DNA of 64,000 nt from a virus, in IMG/VR virus record IMGVR_UViG_3300034104_003795, positions 152,370 to 216,369 of that record. The stretch is one strand, 5' to 3'. Numbering within the stretch: position 1 is the stretch's first letter; the number at the start of each line of letters is the position of its first letter. The translations under genes and the position numbers were made by a program. This document shows positions 24,204 through 33,466 of the stretch, one piece after another. The notes beneath the pieces were generated by a model, which saw nothing but the letters and a program-made list of their open reading frames with translations, was not told the origin of the DNA and searched no databases.

Positions 24204-26162
24204 TTAAACTTTTGTATAGTTAGGTGGAACCGGTTTACCTGTTTTTTGGTCTTTACTTTCGTATATTGCAGGTAATTCGTAACCATATAGATTTGAAGTT
24301 TCAATTGTCTGTCTTGATTCTAAGAATTTAAGCGATACTTCAATATCCATCATCATTGGAAGTTTATGATTTTTTGATGTCAATTGATTTTCAATAAAAG
24401 CAGCATATCCCCCAATATTTGGAATAGGTAACATTTGCGTACCATTTGCTATTTTTTCATTTAATCCGATTTCCCAAGGACTATCCTGATTAATTGCAAA
24501 AGAAAGGTTATCAATAATTGCCGGTTTTGCAACATACAAATCACCTAATGTAAATTTAATAATAGGTGGAACAACTGCTCCAGATGCTCCTTTGAATTCT
24601 TGTGGCATGGTTAGTTTTCCTAAAAAATCAAGTTTTTTCCAAACATTCATATGCTCAACTAAATTCAAAGAAAAAACTCTAAAACTAAAAGTACAAGTTC
24701 TTTCAATACTATCATAGGTATAAAATGGAAATGGATTTCCTATAAATTTATGAGTCTCCCAAGATGGTGTAAAAGTTTCAGTAAAATCGGTTACCGTACA
24801 TCTAAATTGAACCGTTTTATCCAATCCAACCGAATAAAATTTTAAAGGAATAAAATCAAAATCATCAAAAGAGTTATTGGTATTTGAATCAACAACTTCA
24901 ATACCACTATAAACCACATCATCCGATAAATTTATTACATCACCTTTTGTTGACATTCCTCTTTTAGCATCTCTTGAATTAGCAATAATAGTTTTGTCAC
25001 TGCTCTTTGATGCTGGTTCAGTATTTATAAAATTTAACAGGTCTTCATCCGCTTGTTTTTGAGGTGTAGCGGGTGAAGATGCTGGTAATTTTATATTTGG
25101 GTCTGCTTTTAATGCTTCAGCTACTCTTTGTAAAAAAATCGCTTTAAGTGTAGTTTGCTCACTTAATGGTCTAGTAGTTTCATAATCCGCGGATTTTCCA
25201 TATGGATTATAACTTGACCAAGGAGTATCTTCTCTTCCTAATGGTGTTTTGCCAGGAACACCACTGGCAGCTTGTAATTTATTTGCTGCAATTTTCTTTT
25301 TTGTTACAGCATTTACTCCTAAATTTATTAATGACCTTACACCGGATTTTACAAGTCCTGATGCGATTCCCGCTACCGTAGATTGAATAACTCCTCCAGT
25401 TTGAGATAATATGTTTTTATTTTCTTTTAAAAGATTTGCAAAGAATCCCGGAACTTTTGATGAATTTGCTAATGTTGTTATGGCCTTATCTCTATTATAT
25501 TCCCTATTAAAATTGGTTGCTTTATTGCCACTACCCGCCTTTCCTCTTGTTTGCAATTCTTCTGCAACTTTTGAAGGGACCATTGGCATTGGTAAAACCG
25601 AACCCAATAATCCACCGGCCACATTTACCGCTAATTGCGTTCCCAGTGCAGTTATATCCGGTGCAGGTGGTCTTGCATCTTTTCCTTTTTTACCAGCAAA
25701 TAAATTATTAATATAATCATTTGCCATATTACCCGCTGCATTTGCAATAGTATCGGTAATACCAGAAAGTCCATTGTTTAAATTTGCTTTTTGTTTAATA
25801 TAACTTAAACTTGTTGTTCTTTTATTTAGAATTCTAAAAATATCCCCACCATAAATTAAAGGTCTTGCAGTGATTGCAAATTGTTGTAAACCTACCTGTT
25901 CTTGCTCTACAAATGATTCACCTTCCGTAACACTAAACTTTTTTCTTCTTTCGTTTATTTTACCGATAAAATCAAAACTTTTAATAACACCACCCAAAAG
26001 ACTAGGATTTGTATTTTTATTAATTGCTCTTAATAAAAAATTTGAAGATTGTATAGGTAAATCTTTGCTGTTTCTAATAGCATATGCATCTTCCGCAGTT
26101 TTTCCTGTATTCGGTCCTTCGGTTATTACTTTATTTTTAAATAATTCTTCTAAAGTTGGCAT
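24204..26162 (-). CDS. Putative baseplate tail-tube cap/initiator (gp48/gp54-like)
   Basis: This 652-aa protein directly follows the tape measure gene, as T4 genes 48 and 54 do. The first 400 residues are Ala/Gly/Asn-rich and low in structure. The last 200 are beta-rich and tube-like: VQFRCTVTDFTETFTPSWETHKFIGNPFPFYTYDSIERTCTFSFRVFS, PPIIKFTLGDLYVAKPAIIDNLSFAI, and LPMMMDIEVSLKFLESR. I infer a tube-fold baseplate protein that nucleates or caps the tail tube. Assignment rests on gene order and fold pattern only. Confidence 0.6.
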   Translation of the reverse strand: MPTLEELFKNKVITEGPNTGKTAEDAYAIRNSKDLPIQSSNFLLRAINKNTNPSLLGGVIKSFDFIGKINERRKKFSVTEGESFVEQEQVGLQQFAITARPLIYGGDIFRILNKRTTSLSYIKQKANLNNGLSGITDTIANAAGNMANDYINNLFAGKKGKDARPPAPDITALGTQLAVNVAGGLLGSVLPMPMVPSKVAEELQTRGKAGSGNKATNFNREYNRDKAITTLANSSKVPGFFANLLKENKNILSQTGGVIQSTVAGIASGLVKSGVRSLINLGVNAVTKKKIAANKLQAASGVPGKTPLGREDTPWSSYNPYGKSADYETTRPLSEQTTLKAIFLQRVAEALKADPNIKLPASSPATPQKQADEDLLNFINTEPASKSSDKTIIANSRDAKRGMSTKGDVINLSDDVVYSGIEVVDSNTNNSFDDFDFIPLKFYSVGLDKTVQFRCTVTDFTETFTPSWETHKFIGNPFPFYTYDSIERTCTFSFRVFSLNLVEHMNVWKKLDFLGKLTMPQEFKGASGAVVPPIIKFTLGDLYVAKPAIIDNLSFAINQDSPWEIGLNEKIANGTQMLPIPNIGGYAAFIENQLTSKNHKLPMMMDIEVSLKFLESRQTIETSNLYGYELPAIYESKDQKTGKPVPPNYTKV

Positions 26163-26181
26163 TATTTCTATTTATTTTTTC

Positions 26182-28587
26182 TTATCGTTGTCCGTAACTA
26201 AAATTGTTTCTCGTAGAATTTTCAGATACATTTGTTATACCTGATGTGATTTTCATACCATCCAAGAATGCGTTTGCTTTAATCTTACCAGACCCCATAT
26301 CTTCTCTTAATTTTTTCACTTCATTTATTAAAAGTGTTACACCACTATTTGCATTCAGTCCACCAGTTTGTACTCCACCGGCATTTGCCATTCTATTTTG
26401 GCTTTCTAATCGGTTTAATACACCAGGTCCTACTGCAATTTGGTCATTTCCGGATGGTTCAAATATTCCACCTTCCGCTGTTGTGATTCTCGCTTTTCCA
26501 CCACTATTCCCAGCATCAATCGCCATATCACCAACTTGTTTCGCTTGATTTATTTTTGATAATAAGCCTGCTACAGCCAGTCCCGCTAAAGCAACTCCAA
26601 ATGGTCCCATAGCACCAAAGCCGGTAAAAATAGCTGCTATTGCACTAGCTATTGATTTTATATACAGTTTAGCTAAAACACCAACTAACACATATGCCGC
26701 AATACTACCTTGCTTTAAACCATCAACTACCATTTTAATACCTTCCGCTGCCCATGTTATCGGTGCAAGTACGGCCTGTAATACCGGTGCTAAAGCTTCT
26801 AATATTGGCATTAATGCACCACCCACTTGTGCAACTACACTTTGAAATGAATTTTCTAATTGTTTTACTTTATCAACAATTTCTTCTTGTTTTTCCAATT
26901 CTTTTACTTTGGAAGCAAGTTGGTCTTCATTAAGTGCAGTAATATCTAAACCTTTATCCATTGCTTCGGATACAAGTTTCTTTTGTTCGGCAGTTGCACT
27001 ATTTAATCTATCCTGTATAGTTAATTGCTTTGTAATTTCACCCACAGTCATATTCGTTGCATCTGCCAAAGCTTTTTGAGTGAACATATCTTTATCTCTA
27101 AAATCACCACTCCTTTGCAATTGTCTTAAAACTTCTTGTTGTGCTTCAATTTCTTTTCCTGAATATGCTAAAGCTCTAGCACGTGATAAATTAAACTGCC
27201 CACTAACAAATGTAGCTGCAACTAATTCTTTTTCTATACCGGTTTCAAAATCTAAAAGACCTTCTGCCGTTTTGAGAACACCTTTTAAATTTGTTCCTAA
27301 TCTTCTAGCTTCTATTGCCGATTTATAAAGAGCATTTACATCATCTCTAAAATATAGATTTGCTTCTTCGGCAGATTCAGCAATATCTGCAAATACCTGA
27401 GATGGTGCAACCCCTGCCATATTTGCAAGGTCAGCCAATTGCATTGAAACGTTTTGTGCAGTTTCAGCACTTAGCCCCGCCATACTCTGGAATACCATAT
27501 TTACGGCAGCAGCATCTTTTTGAGCAACTGAAAAGTTTTTGTTTAAAACTACAATCGATGCGACTGTTGCATTGGAAAATCTAGCTGTATCACCAAATTC
27601 TTCGGTTACTGCTTTAATTGTATCGTAATAATCTTCCGCGGTTACTCCTAATGCAGCAAAGTCAGCTCTAATAGTTTTTGCCTGTTCAGCTATTTCTTTT
27701 GTATTAGATTTTGTTAATCCAGTATCTTCTCTAAATTTACCGGCAGCTTCTTCAATTGCAGTAAATTCGCTTAATGCAGCGGCTAATACGGCCCCCAATA
27801 TAACAATAGGACCTAATCCGGCTGCAATTCCTTTTATTAAATCTTTTACAACGGTTAACGCCGATTGTAGTCCTTCTGGCAATGCACCTACTAATTGGTC
27901 TTGTTGCTTTTGTAGTTCAACTAATCGTTCCTGTTGTTTTAATAAATTTTCGTTTGATTCAAATATTTGTTCGGATAGTTTTCTATCTTCTTCATTCATT
28001 CCAAGAATAGATGCCTGAAATTCTTGTCTCCTTCTTTGTGAATCGGTTATACCAAATACGTTTTCTTTTTCAGTTGCCAAAGCTTCTGCCGCATCTATTT
28101 GAGTACTTCTTATACCTTCTAATGCTTTTCTTCTCTCTTGTATTGCTTCTAACTCATCGCCCTCTGCATTAATTTCTTGCTTTTTTAAACTTAAAATTCT
28201 AGCAGTGATTGCCGCAAATTGATTACCACCCGTATTAGAATCTGTTAGGTATTTTTTAACCTCTGGTGTCATTTTAGCAAACGCAGATGCAAAATCATTT
28301 GAGGTTTTCCAAAAATCTTCTTGTTTTTCTGCCGCTTCTTCCCAAAGGTCTGTATAATCTTTGGCTTTATCTTCAACTTCTTTTAAAGTTTTTAATTCTT
28401 CGTTTAAGTTTTTGGCATGAGTTTTATCTTCCTCATTTCTTTTTTTAAGGCGTTTAATTTCTTCTTGTCCAGCAACAGCTATTCTTTTATTTCGCTCTTC
28501 TATTCGCTGTTCAATTTGGTCTCGCTCTTTTAGTAGTTGATTTTGTCTTTCCAACTCTTGAGCCGATAAATTTCTTACATCTGCCAT
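26182..28587 (-). CDS. Tail tape measure protein
   Basis: This 801-aa protein has the tape measure layout. Residues 1-250 are strongly coiled-coil (LSAQELERQNQLLKERDQIEQRIEERNKR ...). A hydrophobic Gly/Ala stretch follows (GLGPIVILGAVLAAALSEF, about 255-275). There is a long helical Ala-rich middle and a second hydrophobic region near 630-700 (VLVGVLAKLYIKSIASAIAAIFTGFGAMGPFGVALAGLAVAGLL). It fills the tail tube and sets tail length. It lies between the chaperone-like small genes and the baseplate genes. Confidence 0.88.
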   Translation of the reverse strand: MADVRNLSAQELERQNQLLKERDQIEQRIEERNKRIAVAGQEEIKRLKKRNEEDKTHAKNLNEELKTLKEVEDKAKDYTDLWEEAAEKQEDFWKTSNDFASAFAKMTPEVKKYLTDSNTGGNQFAAITARILSLKKQEINAEGDELEAIQERRKALEGIRSTQIDAAEALATEKENVFGITDSQRRRQEFQASILGMNEEDRKLSEQIFESNENLLKQQERLVELQKQQDQLVGALPEGLQSALTVVKDLIKGIAAGLGPIVILGAVLAAALSEFTAIEEAAGKFREDTGLTKSNTKEIAEQAKTIRADFAALGVTAEDYYDTIKAVTEEFGDTARFSNATVASIVVLNKNFSVAQKDAAAVNMVFQSMAGLSAETAQNVSMQLADLANMAGVAPSQVFADIAESAEEANLYFRDDVNALYKSAIEARRLGTNLKGVLKTAEGLLDFETGIEKELVAATFVSGQFNLSRARALAYSGKEIEAQQEVLRQLQRSGDFRDKDMFTQKALADATNMTVGEITKQLTIQDRLNSATAEQKKLVSEAMDKGLDITALNEDQLASKVKELEKQEEIVDKVKQLENSFQSVVAQVGGALMPILEALAPVLQAVLAPITWAAEGIKMVVDGLKQGSIAAYVLVGVLAKLYIKSIASAIAAIFTGFGAMGPFGVALAGLAVAGLLSKINQAKQVGDMAIDAGNSGGKARITTAEGGIFEPSGNDQIAVGPGVLNRLESQNRMANAGGVQTGGLNANSGVTLLINEVKKLREDMGSGKIKANAFLDGMKITSGITNVSENSTRNNFSYGQR

Positions 28588-28597
28588 TTACAAACTT

Positions 28598-28831
28598 TTA
28601 TTTTATAAATCCGTTTTTTTGTAAATACTGATAAATTTCCGGTTCTTCTTTTTTTACTGTATCCAAATAATCGGTAGCTTTATCGTGTATATTTCTTAAA
28701 TCAGATTGAAGTTTTTTAAGAACTGGGTCATTATTAACAATTGCTTGTAATTTTTCCGGTGTTTTCTTATTAGTAAACAATCCCCAAAACTCTTGTAAGT
28801 TGTTTTCTGATATTTTGTATTTTTTTCCCAT
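28598..28831 (-). CDS. Small helical protein before the tape measure
   Basis: A 77-aa, highly charged, helical protein (QEFWGLFTNKKTPEKLQAIVNNDPVLKKLQSDLRNIHDKATDYLDTVKKEEPEIYQYLQKNG). I do not recognise it. Its place 10 nt before the tape measure and after a late-type motif suggests a tail assembly factor. Confidence 0.75.
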   Translation of the reverse strand: MGKKYKISENNLQEFWGLFTNKKTPEKLQAIVNNDPVLKKLQSDLRNIHDKATDYLDTVKKEEPEIYQYLQKNGFIK

Positions 28832-28858
28832 TTTACGTTTATTTACACTTATTCAAAC

Positions 28859-28867
28859 TATAAATAT
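28859..28867 (-). promoter_or_regulatory. Late-promoter-like motif ATATTTATA
   Basis: ATATTTATA on the coding strand 28 nt before the 77-aa gene and directly after the terminator at 28879-28911, so it probably starts the tape measure and baseplate unit. Confidence 0.55.
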
Positions 28868-28878
28868 CTACTAAAAGA

Positions 28879-28911
28879 AAAAGTTAGGACTATCTCTTAA
28901 TCCTAACTTTT
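28879..28911 (-). terminator. Intrinsic terminator after the 55-aa gene
   Basis: AAAAGTTAGGA, 11-nt loop, TCCTAACTTTT then TCTTTT on the coding strand: an 11-bp stem. The stop codon of the 55-aa gene lies in the loop. Confidence 0.8.
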
Positions 28912-29057
28912 GAAGATGTATTACCTTTTTGTGCTTGTTTAGCATCTTCTGCTTCTTTTTTCTTGGATTCTACCAACTTATCGTAATAAAACATTCTTAA
29001 ATAAGTTGGCATTTTATAAAGTTCCATCATCGTAAACCCATTACTATACTCAACCAT
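28890..29057 (-). CDS. 55-aa protein, possible frameshift extension of the gp26-like protein
   Basis: From the ATG at 29057 this frame gives 55 residues (MVEYSNGFTMMELYKMPTYLRMFYYDKLVESKKKE...). The same frame stays open upstream into the end of the gp26-like gene, as far as a seven-T run (29112-29106). It is +1 (or -2) relative to that gene. Size, charge and position between tube and tape measure match the T part of tail assembly chaperones (G/GT) or T4 gp51. It could be a separate gene, starting 28 nt after the previous stop, or be made as a fusion by ribosomal frameshifting. The terminator hairpin covers its end. Confidence 0.7.
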   Translation of the reverse strand: MVEYSNGFTMMELYKMPTYLRMFYYDKLVESKKKEAEDAKQAQKGNTSSKVRIKR

Positions 29058-29085
29058 TTCAAAAATTTGAGTATGTAGGTGTACA

Positions 29086-29850
29086 CTATGATTCCTCGGA
29101 AGGCCAAAAAAACCCTACTCCCATTGGAATAGGCGCCTCCTCCACCTCACCATCTTCGTGGATATATTTAAATACCATATTCATATCTGGTGAAATCTTC
29201 TTAACATAATCTCTAAATGCTTTACTATCTCTAGCTAAAAATTCATTATTGATGAATTTATTAATTCTACCAATATCCGAATTACCATCAACCGATTTAA
29301 TCATATAACGTAATCTCGTTGTAATTTCAAAAGATGTATCCTTATTTAGTTTTTCTAATGCCTGAATATCTTTATCAATCGCTCTTTCATCACCATGTGT
29401 AAGTAATTTAAATGTTAATTTATTTTTACCAATAGGTGTTGTAAATTCAAATTCATTGATATTTTGAACATCTGATACATCAATATCCTTTGTTCTAATT
29501 TCCGATATATCTACGGTTGTTTCAACTGTTTTATTAAGTTTATTAGAATAAAATGATATTTTATAATTAGGTCCATAACCTAAAAGTCTTGTTGCAAGAA
29601 CAATTGCGTTTTTATCACCAATTAGAATATCATCAATATTAACGTTATCTACTATAATTGATTCAAAAAGTTTATCTAAAACAATACCTTTTTTAATTAA
29701 ATTTGCAGATGAAAGAATATCCTCTTCCTTCGCTGTCATATACTTTATTGTAATATTACCAGAGGATAATGGGTTTGTTTTTGGGTAAAGTTTTCCTTTA
29801 GACGGAAGTTCAATTACCTGTGTTGGAAAATCAAATTGCTTTTCACTCAT
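29086..29850 (-). CDS. 26: Baseplate hub assembly / tail chaperone protein, T4 gp26-like
   Basis: This 254-aa protein begins FDFPTQVIELPSKGKLYPKTNPLSSGNITIKYMTAKEEDIL, the hallmark opening of the gp26-like family of T4-type phages (LPS-GKLY ... I-VKYMT--DED-L). The rest is a mixed domain with Lys-rich C-terminal helices. In the transcription order sheath, tube, this gene, tape measure, it occupies the tail-chaperone slot. The final codons hold a homopolymeric run of seven T just before the stop, discussed as a possible frameshift site. A variant late motif lies 28 nt upstream. Confidence 0.85.
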   Translation of the reverse strand: MSEKQFDFPTQVIELPSKGKLYPKTNPLSSGNITIKYMTAKEEDILSSANLIKKGIVLDKLFESIIVDNVNIDDILIGDKNAIVLATRLLGYGPNYKISFYSNKLNKTVETTVDISEIRTKDIDVSDVQNINEFEFTTPIGKNKLTFKLLTHGDERAIDKDIQALEKLNKDTSFEITTRLRYMIKSVDGNSDIGRINKFINNEFLARDSKAFRDYVKKISPDMNMVFKYIHEDGEVEEAPIPMGVGFFWPSEES

Positions 29851-29877
29851 AACTTTGTGTTTTATTTTGTTTGTATA

Positions 29878-29886
29878 TATAAATAC
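29878..29886 (-). promoter_or_regulatory. Late-promoter-like motif, variant GTATTTATA
   Basis: One mismatch to ATATTTATA, 27 nt before the gp26-like ATG and just downstream of the terminator at 29913-29939. Confidence 0.4.
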
Positions 29887-29912
29887 ATAAATTTAAAAAA
29901 TTTGAAATAAAA

Positions 29913-29939
29913 AAAGGGATACCTTTTGAGTATCCCTTT
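29913..29939 (-). terminator. Intrinsic terminator after the tail tube gene
   Basis: AAAGGGATAC, loop TCAAAAG, GTATCCCTTT followed by TTTTATTT on the coding strand: a 10-bp perfect stem plus U-tract. It would separate abundant sheath/tube mRNA from the downstream chaperone gene. Confidence 0.88.
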
Positions 29940-29958
29940 ATTATATCTAAATTGATTA

Positions 29959-30462
29959 TTAGTATTCTAATATAGCGTAATCATATGTAAGAGTTAATTC
30001 AATTGTTGCAGGTTCGTTTTCGCTTGAGAAATCAAGTTCACCAAATGCCGCTCTTGAAATAAATGCACCCATAATAGTCCATTTTTCAATCTTATCACCA
30101 ACAGGTCCTAACATATAGAAGTTAAGATTTTTCTTATAGAATTCAGCGTATCCATCTCTACCGGTAATAGATTCATGTGATAAACGTACCCACTCCATTA
30201 CATATTGTGCCGCTGATGGTACAATTGGGTCATAAAGTGTGATAGTTAAATCTTGCCACTCACCTTTACCTTTAAGTTTTCTATAAACGTTAATGTGGTC
30301 AATCTTTACAGTTTGAAACTGAATTTCTGGTCTATTTGCCGCCTTTACCATATATGCTGGAATGCCAGTATCTGCCATTTCCATATAGTAACGATTCTTC
30401 ATCTTTGGCTCAAACTGAGCGAAAGTCATTTTATCATACGATAATATTAAATCATCTGCCAT
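29959..30462 (-). CDS. 19: Tail tube protein (gp19-like)
   Basis: This 167-aa protein matches the T4 gp19-type tube: N-terminal FAQFEPKMKNRYYMEMADTGIPAYMVKAANRPE, then KIDHINVYRKLKGKGEWQDLTITLYDPIVPSAAQYVMEWVRLSHES, and a closing beta hairpin (ATIELTLTYDYAIL). It forms the inner tube through which DNA passes. It lies directly downstream of the sheath gene and upstream of a strong terminator. Confidence 0.92.
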   Translation of the reverse strand: MADDLILSYDKMTFAQFEPKMKNRYYMEMADTGIPAYMVKAANRPEIQFQTVKIDHINVYRKLKGKGEWQDLTITLYDPIVPSAAQYVMEWVRLSHESITGRDGYAEFYKKNLNFYMLGPVGDKIEKWTIMGAFISRAAFGELDFSSENEPATIELTLTYDYAILEY

Positions 30463-30486
30463 TTTTCTTTCCTTTTAATTTATATT

Positions 30487-30495
30487 AATAAATAT
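30487..30495 (-). promoter_or_regulatory. Late-promoter-like motif, variant ATATTTATT
   Basis: One mismatch to ATATTTATA, 24 nt before the tube ATG in the 54-nt sheath-tube gap. Confidence 0.4.
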
Positions 30496-30516
30496 TCAAT
30501 TTACTGCTTTCCAATA

Positions 30517-32853
30517 TTATGCTGAGAAACTTGCTCCAGTTGGTAAGATGTTGAAATCAATTACGATGAATTCCGCGGTCTTAGTTGGTTGAAGGAAGAT
30601 AGCTCCTGCTAATATGTTTCTATCAATTACATCCGGTGTGTTATTTGTGTCATCCATTACAACGTTGAAAGCGTATAAGCCTTGTCTTTGTTGAATTGAT
30701 TCCAAATAAGGAGTTACAGTATTGATAAATCTGCTTCTCGTTTCAGAAGTATTTTGTTCAAATACTAAATATCTAGATGTAGATGCAATAAATTTCTTCA
30801 CAGCAATCAATAATCTTCTTACGTTGATTCTATCTAATGCCGATGCTTTATCTTGCAATGTTTTTTGTCCGAATGCTACAATACCTTGTCCAGGGAATGA
30901 AGCGATTGGGTTTACTTTGTTCTCATATAGAGTATCTCTTTCAGCGTGTGTAAGTCTATTCAATACACTCACAGCACCGATAATACCACCTCTATTTAAA
31001 CCAGCAGGTGCAAACCATTCTGCAGATAATCTATCACTACTTGCAAATACTGCAGGTAATAATACTGATGGTGGAACAGTTGTCATTTTATTGGTATTAA
31101 CATCAATTGTTTTTAACCAAGGATAGTAACAAGCTGCGTAGTTTGAATCAACTGCGTTTGCTTGTTCAGTTGCGGTTGTTATTGATGAATCATAATCAGT
31201 AAAATCAGCAATATAGAAACAATCTTGTCTGTCTTCACACATATCAATTATTCTTTGTGTGATTGCAGGATGTAATTCTCTATTGATACCAGGTGCCGCA
31301 ACTAAATTAATATCATATTCATCAGGATTAGATAAAGCGTTGATTGCTTTAGTATATCCGATTGAACCAGATGTAGTTGATGCTCCACAATTGAAGCCTT
31401 GGTTATTAGATGCACCCCATATATCATTACCATTTAGGTCTTTATCACCAGCTTTAGCGATAGGAATTGTTGGATTAACACCATCAAATCCACCCTGGAA
31501 TGCTACTAAAAATTGTCTTTTAACCATATCAACAGCTGCTGAACCGGTCATCTTATAAGTTAATTGCGAATCAAATGCAAACAATGTATTTGCACCATTT
31601 GTTGCATTTTTAGGAATTGGTTTTAAATATTGAGTGTTATCGATAACAACACCAGTTGTTTCATAATCAAATCCAGAGAAATAAACTGGAGATGATGATG
31701 TGTTATTAGCAGAACCAGTCTGATATGTAACTGCAGGGATTAAACTATCACTTGCAGTAGTTTTGATTGGTAATTCATATGCTCCATGTCCAAATGGTGC
31801 TGCTGAAATAGGGAATGAACCCTCTTTAGCAACTTCAACTCTTATATGAAGTGATTTGTTTGTGTAATCACCAAATTCAGTAATTTTACCATTTGCATCA
31901 GTTTCAAAATATCTGTCACCGATTACTCTAGCAATATATCTAGGAGATGATGGGTCTAAATTTACATTATTCCATGTTTCACTTACACTCTTTCTCTTAT
32001 CAGTATCACCATATGTTCTAAGCGTTACAGAGAATACAGCATAATCAGTTGAACCATCTTCACCAGCTGCTCTTACATTTGAAATACCAATTTTGTATTT
32101 CTTATTATAAACATTACCATGTCCAATTGTATGGAAACGGAAAAGGTCATATCTTATATCGTTATTATCTTTTTGTGATACAATCCAAGGAGTAGATGCT
32201 ACAGTTGCATCGTTAGTAAAATCTTGTGTTGGTAATTGTACTACACTAATTACAACACCTTGTGCACCACCACCATCGGTATCATATTCACTTGCTACAT
32301 TTTCAAAATAAGTGTATGAATATGCATGTTTAGAACCAAATGCAGATTCACCAAATACATCTCTAATATCATTTTGAGATGATGGTAATACAGATGCAGA
32401 AACCAAACCAATACCAGAGCCAGATAGTAAGAAAGAACCAGAAAACGCCGCTCTACCATCATTTGTTAGAACTGAACTTGGGAAACCCACAGTCTCATCT
32501 CCAACTCTTGTTGAATGTAGAGTTGCAACGATTTTTTCTCCAAATGAACCAGATGCTTTAATTGCAATTGGTGATGTTTGGAAATAACCACCGATTCCAC
32601 CAACTCTTACAATTGTTGCTGAACCCGCTTCTCTTAAATAATTTTGTACTGCGTATTCAGTATAATAAGTTCCATCAGGTGTTCCAAAAATAGTTTCAAA
32701 CTCTGATTGAGTTCTTACTACAGTTGGTACATATACAGGTCCTTGTTTGAAAGGTCCTATAAATGCGCCACCAATTTCACCTACTCCCTGTGCTAAGAAG
32801 GACAGGTCATTTTCTCTTGTGAATACACCAGGTGATACAATTCTTTCTGCCAT
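30517..32853 (-). CDS. 18: Tail sheath protein (gp18-like)
   Basis: This 778-aa protein starts AERIVSPGVFTRENDLSFLAQGVGEIGGAFIGPFKQGPVYVPTVV, the classic sheath N-terminus. Its C-terminal domain has FPGQGIVAFGQKTLQDKASALDRINVRRLLIAVKKFI and ends in the strand-exchange tail (AEFIVIDFNILPTGASF) that links subunits. The central part (about 100-480) is an insertion domain probably exposed on the tail surface. It contracts to drive the tube through the envelope. A clear GGAG ribosome-binding site lies 7 nt before the ATG (32864-32861), one of the few in the window, fitting high expression. Confidence 0.95.
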   Translation of the reverse strand: MAERIVSPGVFTRENDLSFLAQGVGEIGGAFIGPFKQGPVYVPTVVRTQSEFETIFGTPDGTYYTEYAVQNYLREAGSATIVRVGGIGGYFQTSPIAIKASGSFGEKIVATLHSTRVGDETVGFPSSVLTNDGRAAFSGSFLLSGSGIGLVSASVLPSSQNDIRDVFGESAFGSKHAYSYTYFENVASEYDTDGGGAQGVVISVVQLPTQDFTNDATVASTPWIVSQKDNNDIRYDLFRFHTIGHGNVYNKKYKIGISNVRAAGEDGSTDYAVFSVTLRTYGDTDKRKSVSETWNNVNLDPSSPRYIARVIGDRYFETDANGKITEFGDYTNKSLHIRVEVAKEGSFPISAAPFGHGAYELPIKTTASDSLIPAVTYQTGSANNTSSSPVYFSGFDYETTGVVIDNTQYLKPIPKNATNGANTLFAFDSQLTYKMTGSAAVDMVKRQFLVAFQGGFDGVNPTIPIAKAGDKDLNGNDIWGASNNQGFNCGASTTSGSIGYTKAINALSNPDEYDINLVAAPGINRELHPAITQRIIDMCEDRQDCFYIADFTDYDSSITTATEQANAVDSNYAACYYPWLKTIDVNTNKMTTVPPSVLLPAVFASSDRLSAEWFAPAGLNRGGIIGAVSVLNRLTHAERDTLYENKVNPIASFPGQGIVAFGQKTLQDKASALDRINVRRLLIAVKKFIASTSRYLVFEQNTSETRSRFINTVTPYLESIQQRQGLYAFNVVMDDTNNTPDVIDRNILAGAIFLQPTKTAEFIVIDFNILPTGASFSA

Positions 32854-32909
32854 TTTATTTCTCCGATTTGATTTTGATTGTTGGTATTATTTTTTTATAA
32901 CAATACACA

Positions 32910-32918
32910 TATAAATAT
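32910..32918 (-). promoter_or_regulatory. Late-promoter-like motif ATATTTATA
   Basis: ATATTTATA on the coding strand 56 nt before the sheath ATG and directly after the terminator at 32926-32967. Confidence 0.5.
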
Positions 32919-32925
32919 AATGAAA

Positions 32926-32967
32926 ATACCCAAAACACAATTTTATTAGTTAAAGTGCTTTGGGTAT
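32926..32967 (-). terminator. Hairpin terminator after the 141-aa gene
   Basis: ATACCCAA and TTGGGTAT pair, extended by GCAC/GTGT, around a long loop, followed by TTTTC on the coding strand. It lies just after the 141-aa gene. Confidence 0.6.
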
Positions 32968-32989
32968 ATACTATTTTTAAATTAATCTA

Positions 32990-33415
32990 CTAATCAGCTT
33001 GAGCTGCGTATAATGCTTGTCCAGATAATGGGTCTGGAGTTACTGAACCAGATAATGAACCTGAATACCAAGGTAATTCGGTTTCATTAACGATTTGTAC
33101 AACATTTCGTTGACCATCTATATCTTTTTGGATTCTACCAATTATATGGTCCCAATAATTTGTTGCTGTATTTGAACCACTAACGTGATTTTTTATCCAT
33201 CCTAATACTTGCTCTTCTGTCAATTCATTATATGCCGTAAAAGTACTTACATTAACTTCCGCTGCTTTAAATGGAGTTGCTCCAGTGAATTTTGCACTAT
33301 ATCCGTCATCATCGGTAACTACTACTTCCCAGTTAGTTCCAATAATAACGCCTTCAAGACCTTCGTGATTTTGTTTTCTTAGGCCCTTTAATGACCAACT
33401 TTGTGTATATCCCAT
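32990..33415 (-). CDS. Unidentified small structural-region protein
   Basis: A 141-aa protein (MGYTQSWSLKGLRKQNHEGLEGVIIGTNWEVVVTDDDGYSAKFTGATPF ... EEQVLGWIKNHV). The Trp-rich, beta-like first half and acidic 'VTDDDGYSA' turn resemble short proteins conserved in marine T4-like phages, but I cannot name the family. It sits between the S74 fibre gene and the sheath gene with its own late-type motif and terminator. A virion or assembly role is inference. Confidence 0.75.
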   Translation of the reverse strand: MGYTQSWSLKGLRKQNHEGLEGVIIGTNWEVVVTDDDGYSAKFTGATPFKAAEVNVSTFTAYNELTEEQVLGWIKNHVSGSNTATNYWDHIIGRIQKDIDGQRNVVQIVNETELPWYSGSLSGSVTPDPLSGQALYAAQAD

Positions 33416-33431
33416 AGCTTACTATTTTATC

Positions 33432-33440
33432 TATAAATAT
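33432..33440 (-). promoter_or_regulatory. Late-promoter-like motif ATATTTATA
   Basis: ATATTTATA on the coding strand 16 nt before the ATG of the 141-aa gene. A TTGG lies about 20 nt upstream, so it may also resemble a weak host-type promoter. Confidence 0.5.
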
Positions 33441-33466
33441 ATGTGTTTTTAAAAAAAGTAACCAAT

